Of a DNA stretch of 64,000 bases, positions 1-6,708 are shown piece after piece. This stretch comes from Nitrosomonas sp. (GTDB taxonomy: Bacteria > Pseudomonadota > Gammaproteobacteria > Burkholderiales > Nitrosomonadaceae): positions 1,736,001 through 1,800,000 of the forward strand of contig JADJBK010000006.1 in assembly GCA_016703745.1 (NCBI GenBank). Reading direction: 5' to 3'. A program made the translations under genes and the position numbers. The notes beneath the pieces were generated by a model. That model had not been told where the DNA came from and did no database searches. It saw nothing but the letters and a program-made list of their open reading frames with translations. Every line of letters begins with the position of its first letter. Position 1 is the first letter of the stretch.

Positions 1-401
1 GCGCCAATAAATACACCCGTACTCGAACCCGCGAGCGTATCCGGCGGGATACCGGCATCTTCCAGCGCTTCCCAGCTGGTTTCCAGCAGCAGGCGTTGCT
101 GGGGGTCCATGCATTCGGCCTCACGCGGGGCAATACCAAAAAAGGCCGCATCCAGAACGTCAACGGGCTGCTGTAGAAAACCGCCTGCCTGCATGTAAAG
201 TTTCCCTGGCCTGCCGGGATCGGGGTCATAAAAGCGCCGGGGGTTCCAGCGCTCTGGCGGTACGGCAACAATGGCATCTTCGCCACTCAGCAATTTTTCC
301 CAGAAACTTGAAACCTCGTTGATCCCGCCGGGGAAACGGCAACCCACGCCGACCAGCGCAATGGGCTCAACAGCATCGGTATGAGGCAGGGTAAATTTCA
401 T
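1..401 (-). CDS. Type I polyketide synthase, N-terminal ketosynthase region (partial)
   Basis: The leftward frame opens at the ATG complementary to 399-401, behind an AAGGAG ribosome-binding site, and runs off the left edge after about 133 codons without a stop. The visible protein is the start of a beta-ketoacyl synthase domain: 'EPIALVGVGCRFPGG' near residues 12-26, 'FFGIAPREAECMDPQQR' near 90-106, and 'LLETSWEALEDAGI' just after. These are hallmark blocks of modular type I PKS ketosynthases, which condense acyl units; the catalytic cysteine lies beyond the edge. The KS sits at the extreme N-terminus, with no loading domain before it. It is divergent from the TonB receptor gene across a 317-bp gap, so a secreted metal-chelating polyketide is possible, but nothing here shows the product. 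Confidence 0.9.
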   Translation of the reverse strand, partial: MKFTLPHTDAVEPIALVGVGCRFPGGINEVSSFWEKLLSGEDAIVAVPPERWNPRRFYDPDPGRPGKLYMQAGGFLQQPVDVLDAAFFGIAPREAECMDPQQRLLLETSWEALEDAGIPPDTLAGSSTGVFIG

Positions 402-587
402 TTGTTTTTCTCCTTGAAGTCGTCTCGAATCATTCGCGATCCATTTCAGGCCACGGGGCAAAAATGTGATCTGCATGAAATGGATGGTAAGGAATGAACC
501 AGGGAAAAGCTGTGAAAAAAACCACAAGACACATTTCTAATAGCCGCACCAAAAAATATTAATTAAAAATCAGCTAATTAGTTATGG

Positions 588-604
588 TGCGACAATTTGC
601 CACA
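588..604 (+). promoter_or_regulatory. Operator copy 1, TonB receptor promoter
   Basis: The sequence TGCGACAATTTGCCACA is an imperfect palindrome (7-bp arms around ATT, two mismatched pairs). Its core GACAATTTG recurs at 3345 and 6540. Exactly 23 bp after its end stands CATAAT, a good sigma-70 -10 hexamer, with no recognisable -35. This places the palindrome centre near -43, the usual position for an activator touching RNA polymerase. The regulator is not identified. The GACAA/TTGTC half-sites recall CusR/CopR boxes, but the centre is one base shorter. Confidence 0.6.
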
Positions 605-627
605 TTTTAATTTGAAATAAACAATCG

Positions 628-633
628 CATAAT
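628..633 (+). promoter_or_regulatory. -10 element (CATAAT) of the TonB receptor gene
   Basis: CATAAT matches five of six consensus bases and lies inside 'aatcgCATAATg', which is repeated almost identically before the gene at 3500. The predicted start of transcription is near 640, giving a leader of about 80 nt. There is no good -35, which suggests activator dependence. Confidence 0.5.
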
Positions 634-718
634 GCGGCGCATCCAGGCGTTCAGTATGGCTTGGCGGTTAGCCCGGAGGCATCGGGAAAGACAGTTTCAT
701 AAATAGAGGTAATCAACC

Positions 719-3202
719 ATGCGGATAACAAAAAAAACCATCATTTTTGCCTTGCTGACTGGCGTCGTATCCACCGGAGGACATGCCACAGACTTTAAAA
801 AACAACAGGCGATACCGCCTGCGCAGACCGACACCCCATCCACAGTAAAACCAATCCAGGTAAACGAAGCCGGGAACCTGTCAACTGCTGACGCGGAACA
901 GGCAATCAAGATCGCCGAAGGTGGAAACACAAAGGTGTTCAAAGAGATGGTGATTACCGGAGAGATTGAAAAAGATTCGCATTACACCTCGCCCTCCACG
1001 CGCGTGACACGTGAGATGATCGAACGTCAAAATGCCCAGACAACGGAAGAAGTACTCAAATACCAGCCCAGCCTGCAAATCCGGCAGCGTTACGTCGGTG
1101 ATCCCAATGGCGTACTGGGGATTCGTGGCGCAGACATGTTCTCAACCGGGCGCAATATGGTCTTCGCGGACGGTATTCCACTGCATAATCATCTGCAGGC
1201 CTCTTTCAACGGTGCGCCGCGCTGGTCGATGGTCGGGCCGAATGAAATCGATGTGGTTGATGTCGTCTATGGCCCATTTTCCGCTGAGTACAGCGGCAAC
1301 GCTATTGGTGGCGTCGTCAACATCCGCACACGCATGCCACAACGGCAGGAGTTTTATGTGGAAGGCAGCGTGTTCGTTCAGCCCTACAAAATATATGGGC
1401 CCGATAAAGGTACGTTTGTCGGTGACCGTCAGTATGTTTCCTACGGCAACCGCATCAATGACAAATTTACCGTGTTTGCAGCCTATAACCGCCTGGAAGC
1501 GCAGTCGCATCCCCAGTCTTATTTTATCGATAATTCCGGTTTGTTTGACGTACCCGGAGGTACGCCAGTCGCCGGCGGAATTCGAGTGCGTGACTCGCGC
1601 GGCACGCCAAGCCTCATTTATGGCGACACCGGCCCGGAAAAAGTGAATACCCATTTATTTAAAGGAAAACTGGGATACGACATCACGTCAAACCTGCAGG
1701 CGGTCTTTACCGTGGCCTATGAAGACCGCAGTCGTAACCAGAAAAAGAACAAAACCTATCTGCAGGATGACCTGGGACAAGCCTTTTATGGCGATCGCCT
1801 GCCAAACTGTAACTCCGTGGCCACCTGCGCGACACCTGGCGTGGCCAGCTTCGATGGAACCCGCTTTGACGTGGATCAGCGTGGTTTTGGCGGCAGCAAG
1901 GATACCCGCGAGACCCTGAATCTGGGTTTGCGGATCAATGGTGCGCTGACACCACTGTGGGATATCGATGCCGCCATCAGTCATTTTAATGTCCTGAAAG
2001 ACGAGCGCGCCACCGCCTTTTTCAGCGACAAAGATCCCGCCAATACCGGCGCGGGACAATTGCAGGATTTCAAGCAGTTTGACTGGCTGGATGCAGATAT
2101 CAAACTTTCTACTCCCGCTTTTAATGGCAACGATAAACTGGGAATCACCGGTGGTTACCATTTTGATGAGAAAAACCTGAAATTCCGGCAGTACGATCTG
2201 GTTGATTTTGATTCAAATACCCGTGGCGCGCTGCAGGCAAATCGCAACAATCAGGGCAGGGTCACGACTCACGCATTTTTTACCCAGGCTGCGCTGCGCT
2301 TCCTGCCGGATTGGGACTTGACTGCCGGTGTGCGCTGGGAGTGGTGGACAGCCAGCAATGGCGTCGTCGGCAGCGTGGGTGTGCCGGATCGCAATCTGTT
2401 CAGAACCTCACCCAAAGTCTCGCTGGGATATGAGCCTGGCAGATGGAAATACCGCTATTCCTTCGGGCGAGCCCATCGCTTCCCGGTCATCGCCGAGCTG
2501 TTCCAGTCGCTCAACAACCCCACCAGCATTCTCGAAGCCAACGCTTTGCTCAAGCCCGAGAATGGCGTGCATCATAATTTCATGATCGAATACGGCATAC
2601 CCAAAGGCTATATCCGGGTCAATGCCTTTCGTGATGACATCAAAAATGATATCCAGTCCGTGCGGTCAGTATCTGGCTCGATCACGCGCAGCGGGTTTCA
2701 GAATATCGGCGAGACCAGCACCACCGGCGTGGAGTTGATTTTTGACCAGCGCAATGTTCTTGGCTCCAATTTTGATTTTATGTTCAACGGCACCTGGATG
2801 AATGCCAAAATCGAGAAAGGAGGCATCGTCGCCTTTACCGATTCGACCGGCAACCCCGCAAATTTCAACCAGACTGGTTTGCAGCGTATACGGATGCCGC
2901 ATTGGCGCGCTAATTTCTTTACCACTTACCATGCCACCCCTGCCTGGGATATCTCATTCTCGGGGCGCTATACCAGCGACTCCTTTAATGACCCGGATAA
3001 CAAGGATTCCGTAAACAATGTATTTGGTACCCAAAGCGACTTTTTCTTTCTGGATTTCAAAACCAGTTATCGCTATCAGTTTGCATCAGGCGTCAAAAGC
3101 CGGTTTTCATTCGGCATCTCCAATATCAATAACGATAAGGCGTTTGTTTTCCACCCCTACCCGCAAAGAACTTATCTGGTTGAAGCCGCGTTCAGCTATT
3201 GA
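719..3202 (+). CDS. TonB-dependent outer-membrane receptor
   Basis: The 827-residue protein has a short hydrophobic signal sequence (residues about 5-23), a pre-plug stretch ending in a TonB-box-like 'EMVITGEI' near 76-83, a plug domain (about 90-205, with 'LGIRGADMFSTGRNMVFADG' and 'VYGPFSAEYSGNAIGGVVNI'), then a long beta-barrel with alternating aromatic strands ending in a terminal tyrosine. The length is ordinary for the family. It would import a chelated metal or similar ligand across the outer membrane, driven by TonB-ExbBD, which is not encoded here. The plug and first loops carry several Met and His residues. The ATG at 719 has AGAGGT upstream. Neighbouring secreted N-terminal-histidine proteins and the shared operator suggest a copper or other metal substrate; that is inference. 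Confidence 0.93.
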   Translation: MRITKKTIIFALLTGVVSTGGHATDFKKQQAIPPAQTDTPSTVKPIQVNEAGNLSTADAEQAIKIAEGGNTKVFKEMVITGEIEKDSHYTSPSTRVTREMIERQNAQTTEEVLKYQPSLQIRQRYVGDPNGVLGIRGADMFSTGRNMVFADGIPLHNHLQASFNGAPRWSMVGPNEIDVVDVVYGPFSAEYSGNAIGGVVNIRTRMPQRQEFYVEGSVFVQPYKIYGPDKGTFVGDRQYVSYGNRINDKFTVFAAYNRLEAQSHPQSYFIDNSGLFDVPGGTPVAGGIRVRDSRGTPSLIYGDTGPEKVNTHLFKGKLGYDITSNLQAVFTVAYEDRSRNQKKNKTYLQDDLGQAFYGDRLPNCNSVATCATPGVASFDGTRFDVDQRGFGGSKDTRETLNLGLRINGALTPLWDIDAAISHFNVLKDERATAFFSDKDPANTGAGQLQDFKQFDWLDADIKLSTPAFNGNDKLGITGGYHFDEKNLKFRQYDLVDFDSNTRGALQANRNNQGRVTTHAFFTQAALRFLPDWDLTAGVRWEWWTASNGVVGSVGVPDRNLFRTSPKVSLGYEPGRWKYRYSFGRAHRFPVIAELFQSLNNPTSILEANALLKPENGVHHNFMIEYGIPKGYIRVNAFRDDIKNDIQSVRSVSGSITRSGFQNIGETSTTGVELIFDQRNVLGSNFDFMFNGTWMNAKIEKGGIVAFTDSTGNPANFNQTGLQRIRMPHWRANFFTTYHATPAWDISFSGRYTSDSFNDPDNKDSVNNVFGTQSDFFFLDFKTSYRYQFASGVKSRFSFGISNINNDKAFVFHPYPQRTYLVEAAFSY

Positions 3203-3344
3203 AGGAAAATCGTGTTTTTACAGGGTCAAGGCCGGGTTGCGGCGCCGGGTTAATCGGGCTGAAACCCTGGCGTAACCCAACCACAGTTCGATGAAAATAG
3301 CCAATCTCATGAATATGATATAACAATCATATTGTTAGCAAGAG

Positions 3345-3361
3345 TGCGACAATTTGTCACA
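3345..3361 (+). promoter_or_regulatory. Operator copy 2, YcnI-like gene promoter
   Basis: The sequence TGCGACAATTTGTCACA is the best palindrome of the three copies: arms TGCGACA and TGTCACA around ATT, with one mismatch. CATAAT follows at 3385-3390, again exactly 23 bp after the operator end, and the flanking 'aatcgCATAATg' is also shared with copy 1. The conserved spacing argues for a functional activator site rather than chance similarity. Confidence 0.65.
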
Positions 3362-3384
3362 TTTCCATTCGGAATAATCAATCG

Positions 3385-3390
3385 CATAAT
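3385..3390 (+). promoter_or_regulatory. -10 element (CATAAT) of the gene at 3500
   Basis: This is the same hexamer and spacing as at 628-633. The predicted transcript starts near 3397, leaving a leader of about 100 nt before the ATG at 3500. Confidence 0.5.
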
Positions 3391-3499
3391 GTGGCTCATC
3401 ACTCTCAGGTTTGGCACATTTGAGTGTGGTCAGGCATCATTTTTTAACCGTATTCCAGCGGCCGTTGCGCTGCTGAAAATTTTTCAAGGAGTTTTTGTG

Positions 3500-4267
3500 A
3501 TGAAATCAAATAAACCGAACAGCATGGGCACATTCCGCTTGAGTGCGCAAGGGCTGGCAGCAATGTTGTTGCTGTCCGTTTCACCGTTTGTGTTAGCGCA
3601 TCCGGGCTTGAGATACGATCCGGCGGTGAGCCAGACGGCAGAGTACAGCATAGAGCATGGTTGCGGCTCCAATCCAGTCATTGGCTCCATTATCGTGCTG
3701 CCAGACGTGGGGTTTTCTCCTCTTGTGAAGGTTAACGGTGAAGCGACGGAGGAGTCCCTGGCTGATTTAGTGGCAAGCGCTAATGCAACCCTGACAGTCG
3801 TCATAGACAAAAGCGTCTTTGATTTGCAGGTACCCATCCGGGATGAGCTGGGCAATGCAGTTGGATTCTGGTCCGGTGGCGGTACGGCGGTTCCATCAAC
3901 AGCAGTAGCCTCTCTGCCTTTTCGGCCCAATGTTACTGCCGAATTCCTGGAGGAATCGTGTGTTAGCAAAGTGACTTACCGGGTAACCGCAATCGATGTC
4001 TGTAATCAGACGACTTTGGCGGAGGGTGTGCCGGATCAGGACTGGAGTTTTTGGGTGCCGGCAGTGGGTTCAGATTTTGATGGAGAAGAGGGCGGGCATG
4101 CCTATGATTGGACTCGCAATATTACGGTGACCAGAGACTTGGAAGAAATGCCCTTGCCGACGGACTGCGGCGAAGGGGATGAAATTCTGGTTTCTCCTAG
4201 CCCCGAACAGTTAAACCGTGATCTGCGCATCAAACTGGATGGCCAGCAAATCTGGCCGCTGCCCTGA
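3500..4267 (+). CDS. Secreted YcnI/DUF1775-like protein with predicted N-terminal His
   Basis: The start at 3500 is preceded by AAGGAG and gives a clear signal peptide ending 'FVLA', so the mature chain would begin His-Pro-Gly (255-residue precursor). The mature protein has 'EHGCGSNPVIGSIIVLPDVG', 'NAVGFWSGGG' then 'PFR', paired cysteines ('EESC', 'IDVC') and a C-terminal 'PSPEQLNRDLRIK...WPLP'. The order His1, HGC, Pro-Asp, W-x-GG, FR follows the YcnI (DUF1775) family, in which the N-terminal His binds copper in a mono-histidine brace. It is a paralogue of the protein at 6709-7494. Predicted location is periplasm or outside. The copper role is inferred from the family; a different metal is possible. 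Confidence 0.75.
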   Translation: MKSNKPNSMGTFRLSAQGLAAMLLLSVSPFVLAHPGLRYDPAVSQTAEYSIEHGCGSNPVIGSIIVLPDVGFSPLVKVNGEATEESLADLVASANATLTVVIDKSVFDLQVPIRDELGNAVGFWSGGGTAVPSTAVASLPFRPNVTAEFLEESCVSKVTYRVTAIDVCNQTTLAEGVPDQDWSFWVPAVGSDFDGEEGGHAYDWTRNITVTRDLEEMPLPTDCGEGDEILVSPSPEQLNRDLRIKLDGQQIWPLP

Positions 4268-4296
4268 GCATGACCTATCCCTATATTCAGGGCGGC

Positions 4297-4447
4297 AGGT
4301 TGGGGTGAGGCACGAACCCCAACATTTTGGCCTGGCCTTTGCGGGTTGTTGATGGCTTGATGGGGTGCAGTGTCTTGCTTTTTATGATTGGCTGATGGCT
4401 GATGGCTGAACGGTTGTCGTGTTGGGGTTCGTGTCTCACCCCAACCT
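4297..4447. repeat. Inverted pair of REP-like palindromic repeats
   Basis: A 28-bp unit starting AGGTTGGGGTGAGGCACGAA at 4297-4324 returns in reverse complement at 4420-4447 with a single mismatch. Each unit is itself partly palindromic around GAGGCACG. The 95 bp between them contain a short direct repeat, GGCTGATGGCTGATGGCTGA. Repeats of this general sequence (GGTTGGG-TGAGG-CGAA-CCCAAC) are scattered through many proteobacterial genomes and behave like REP/BIME elements. It separates the YcnI-like gene from the HEAT-repeat gene and could act as a transcript-stabilising or terminating hairpin. Confidence 0.75.
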
Positions 4448-4521
4448 AAGCTCCCCAAACCTGAGGTGTTGCACCGCATCCACCGTAATCCGTAGTCGAA
4501 CTTTCTTTAAGGAGGTGTTTC

Positions 4522-5127
4522 ATGCATGACCTATCCGTATATCCAGCCTTTAGCCGGACAAGAAAGGGAAGATCAATTCTCCCGGCAGGGGCGGTCATTC
4601 TGCTTGCGGCGCTGGCAGTGCCAACCTGTGCGGTTTCGGCTGATCAGGCGACCGAATCCGGCCAGGCTGGCGCTCATAAAAACGCCTTGCCGGCACAGGA
4701 CTGCGCGCCAGCCGATAGGGAACTCCCGCAGGTGAAAATCGATCCCGAATTTACCGAGCAAGTGATGCAGCAACTTGCCTCGGACAAACCGAGTGAACGC
4801 ACGCAGGCCTTGTCTCAGCTCTCGGTCAAGCGGCCACCGGTCGACCCCGTGCTGCTGGAGGACCTGCTCTACCAGGCGCTGAACGATCCCGATGCCTACG
4901 TGCGGGGGCAAGCAGTCTACGCCATGGCGAAGCAGGACAATGTTGAGTATCTGTCGGTCCTGCAGCAGGCACTTGCTGACCCGGAGCTGCAAGTTCGTCT
5001 GATGGTGCTCGATGGCCTGGATCAAAATGAATGGAGCCGCCTGCTGCTTGAGCAGGCGCAACAGGATAATGATGAGGCTGTGCGTGAATTCGCGACCGGG
5101 AAACTGGCCGCATCCACCCCTCGTTGA
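4522..5127 (+). CDS. Exported HEAT-repeat protein
   Basis: The ATG at 4522 follows a strong AAGGAGGTGTTTC. Residues about 15-41 form a basic-then-hydrophobic export signal ending near 'CAVSA'. The remainder, about 160 residues, contains HEAT-type helical repeats: 'ASDKPSERTQALSQLS', 'ALNDPDAYVRGQAVYAMAK', 'ALADPELQVRLMVLDGL', 'AQQDNDEAVREFATGKLA', each with the D-x-x-V-R signature. HEAT solenoids are protein-protein scaffolds and have no catalytic residues to point to. Its place inside the TonB/N-terminal-His block suggests a periplasmic scaffold for that system. The precise role is unknown. Confidence 0.75.
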   Translation: MHDLSVYPAFSRTRKGRSILPAGAVILLAALAVPTCAVSADQATESGQAGAHKNALPAQDCAPADRELPQVKIDPEFTEQVMQQLASDKPSERTQALSQLSVKRPPVDPVLLEDLLYQALNDPDAYVRGQAVYAMAKQDNVEYLSVLQQALADPELQVRLMVLDGLDQNEWSRLLLEQAQQDNDEAVREFATGKLAASTPR

Positions 5128-5274
5128 CCATGAATTCCGGTTTACTCCGGAATGATCGCAACTGAATGATTCCGCATTTTTCAGTTGAGTTGTCGTTTGG
5201 CAGGCCAGGGACAGCGATGCGCCCGGTTTGCCGCTTAATGAGTCGCTTTGTTTTTAATCAAAAAGGAGTACAGC

Positions 5275-5736
5275 ATGAAAAAAATAATTTTAAGAAACAG
5301 TCTGGGTGCAGCCGTCGGATTGATGGCGCTAGGTCTGTCAGGGACAGCGTCGGCGCATACTATTACTGGCGCGCTCGCTGCCGGCGCGGCAAAGGCCGAT
5401 TTTCTACAGATCGCCTGCCCACAGACCGGGACTGCCAGGCTTAGCTTCCGGATACAGGACAATTCTGGCAATACTTCGCGTGTCTTCGCTGTGGTGCAGA
5501 AAGGAACAAGCAGTTGTACCGCAGCCAGTCCCTGTGTCGCCACCTCGGCAGTTGCCAGCGATGTGGGTAACACCTGGAGTCCGTGGGCCAATGTTCCTAA
5601 AGCAACGGGCACCTATAACGTATTCGTAGGCCAATCTGGCGCAACGGGCAACAATTATACGATTGAAGCCCATTGCGAAAACGCTAGTGGGGTTCACCTG
5701 GATCAAAATAGTCCGGTAAACAGACAAAACCTGTGA
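5275..5736 (+). CDS. Small secreted protein with predicted N-terminal His
   Basis: The start at 5275 has AAGGAG seven bases upstream and gives a 153-residue precursor. The signal peptide ends 'GTASA' and is followed by His-Thr-Ile-Thr, so the mature protein of about 129 residues would begin with histidine, as in two neighbours. Four cysteines are visible ('IACPQ', 'SSCTAASPC', 'EAHCENAS'), plus a mature-region His next to a Cys and a late 'VHLDQ'. The middle is rich in small residues and predicted beta strand ('TGTYNVFVGQSGATGNNYTIEA'-type pattern). I do not recognise the family. A small secreted metal-binding protein is a reasonable inference from the exposed N-terminal His and the context. 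Confidence 0.75.
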   Translation: MKKIILRNSLGAAVGLMALGLSGTASAHTITGALAAGAAKADFLQIACPQTGTARLSFRIQDNSGNTSRVFAVVQKGTSSCTAASPCVATSAVASDVGNTWSPWANVPKATGTYNVFVGQSGATGNNYTIEAHCENASGVHLDQNSPVNRQNL

Positions 5737-5764
5737 TTGATGGCTGACCGGGTTTGACGATGTA

Positions 5765-5798
5765 ACGGCAGGCCAGATTTTCTGGCCTGCCGTCTTTT
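5765..5798 (+). terminator. Rho-independent terminator
   Basis: A perfect 13-bp stem ACGGCAGGCCAGA / TCTGGCCTGCCGT with a TTT loop is followed by CTTTTC. It lies 29 bp after the stop of the small His protein and just before the ribosome-binding site of the next gene, so it either ends the upstream transcript or limits read-through into the gene at 5815. Confidence 0.85.
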
Positions 5799-5814
5799 CA
5801 TGGAGAAGGGCAAA

Positions 5815-6429
5815 ATGAATATCAATACAATCAACAATCCAGCCGGAGCATCATTCCGGACGATGATCGGCATTGGCGTCATTATGACCGCTCTGCTGCT
5901 CACGCCGCCCGCATGGGCCGAGAACGAGGTGATCTATAACCCGGCGACGGGGCAGGTGGTGATGCCGCTCGTGGTCATCGGGGATGATGCGGGGCGCATT
6001 CCTGCCGGAGATATCCTCCGCTATCGTACCGTCCTGCAGCAGGATGCCGATGGCAGTTTTCGGTTTACGCTGATTGAAGCTGAGGTTAAAGCGGGACTGC
6101 TGGATAGGGAAGTCGAAAAATATATCAGCATCGGTCGTGGCGTATACGGGCAGACAATTGCTACACAGGGCGGGACGGAAGACTACGCGCAGTTTGGTAT
6201 CCGCGTGACGAATGATCCGGCCAACCCTGGGCTGCCACTCGACGTTAATGGCGGCCGGAATGGCTTCCAGCAGGTGGAATTGCCGCCGGGCACGCACGAG
6301 ATATGTTTTAATGAAATCTGCAGGATCGTAACCGTTGCCGAAAGTGGCCCCGGCAGGCTGCATCGTTGTGATGTTTTTGCAGATGAGGACATCGGCACCG
6401 CCGAATTTACCTGCACCGCCCAACCCTGA
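5815..6429 (+). CDS. Secreted protein of unknown function
   Basis: The ATG at 5815 is preceded by GGAGAAGGGCAAA; the in-frame ATG at 5800 lacks a ribosome-binding site. The 204-residue precursor has a long signal peptide ending 'PPAWA' before 'ENEVIYNPATGQVVMP'. The mature part is predicted beta-rich, with 'GDILRYRTVLQQDADGSF', a 'GGRNGFQQVELPPGTHEIC' stretch, and four cysteines in two clusters ('HEICFNEIC' and 'HRCDVF...FTC'). The C-x4-C arrangement beside a His could bind a metal or form disulphides. I do not recognise the family. The strong terminator just upstream means it needs read-through or its own promoter. Confidence 0.7.
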   Translation: MNINTINNPAGASFRTMIGIGVIMTALLLTPPAWAENEVIYNPATGQVVMPLVVIGDDAGRIPAGDILRYRTVLQQDADGSFRFTLIEAEVKAGLLDREVEKYISIGRGVYGQTIATQGGTEDYAQFGIRVTNDPANPGLPLDVNGGRNGFQQVELPPGTHEICFNEICRIVTVAESGPGRLHRCDVFADEDIGTAEFTCTAQP

Positions 6430-6539
6430 ATGGGCAATTCTCCCGCTCTCATGGCGCGATCGGCCATCCCGCTGGCTGATCGTGCAGATGACATTATTTG
6501 CAGCACATCAAATCGCGCAAAGCCTTGCTACAAGTGGGG

Positions 6540-6556
6540 TGCGACAATTTGTCACA
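6540..6556 (+). promoter_or_regulatory. Operator copy 3, second YcnI-like gene
   Basis: TGCGACAATTTGTCACA is identical over all 17 bp to operator copy 2. At the position where copies 1 and 2 have CATAAT, this one has only GATGCT, so the promoter is weaker or placed differently. The first gene downstream is the YcnI-like gene at 6709. Confidence 0.6.
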
Positions 6557-6708
6557 TTGACATCGCTTTATTTTTGACGGATGCTGTGCGAGCCTGATTG
6601 CTCAATAAAAAGTGTGCAGGCGTCTGGTAATCGCCACGGTATATCTTGTGTATTTTGGTGTGGCGCGAGCCAGGATAATCAATCAATATTTTTTTAATGG
6701 AGCCTTAC

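Larger units (their letters stand above)
402..718. other. Divergent intergenic region, PKS / TonB receptor
   Basis: This 317-bp gap separates the leftward polyketide synthase from the rightward TonB receptor gene. The half near the receptor is AT-rich and holds the operator and -10 element listed separately. I see no further open frame or RNA gene in it. Confidence 0.6.
3203..3499. other. Intergenic region with second regulated promoter
   Basis: This stretch of about 300 bp between the TonB receptor and the first YcnI-like gene holds operator copy 2 and its -10 hexamer. The frame that opens at 3332 upstream of the chosen start overlaps the operator and promoter and has no ribosome-binding site, so I treat it as untranslated leader. 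Confidence 0.6.

Noticed and set aside
3345..3361. CRP/FNR site
   Set aside because: TGCGA and TCACA halves are separated by seven bases, not the six of a CRP site, and there is no TTGAT/ATCAA of FNR.
3410..3440. Sigma-54 promoter (TGGCAC at 3414) before the YcnI-like gene
   Set aside because: The -24 half is good but the -12 half reads TG rather than GC, and the other two operator regions have no matching element.
3332..3499. Upstream extension of the first YcnI-like gene
   Set aside because: It runs through the operator and -10 element and lacks an RBS; the inner start at 3500 has AAGGAG and a signal peptide.
5166..5444. Overlapping 92-codon frame at the small His protein gene
   Set aside because: It is out of frame with the signal-peptide-bearing gene at 5275, arginine-rich and without an RBS.
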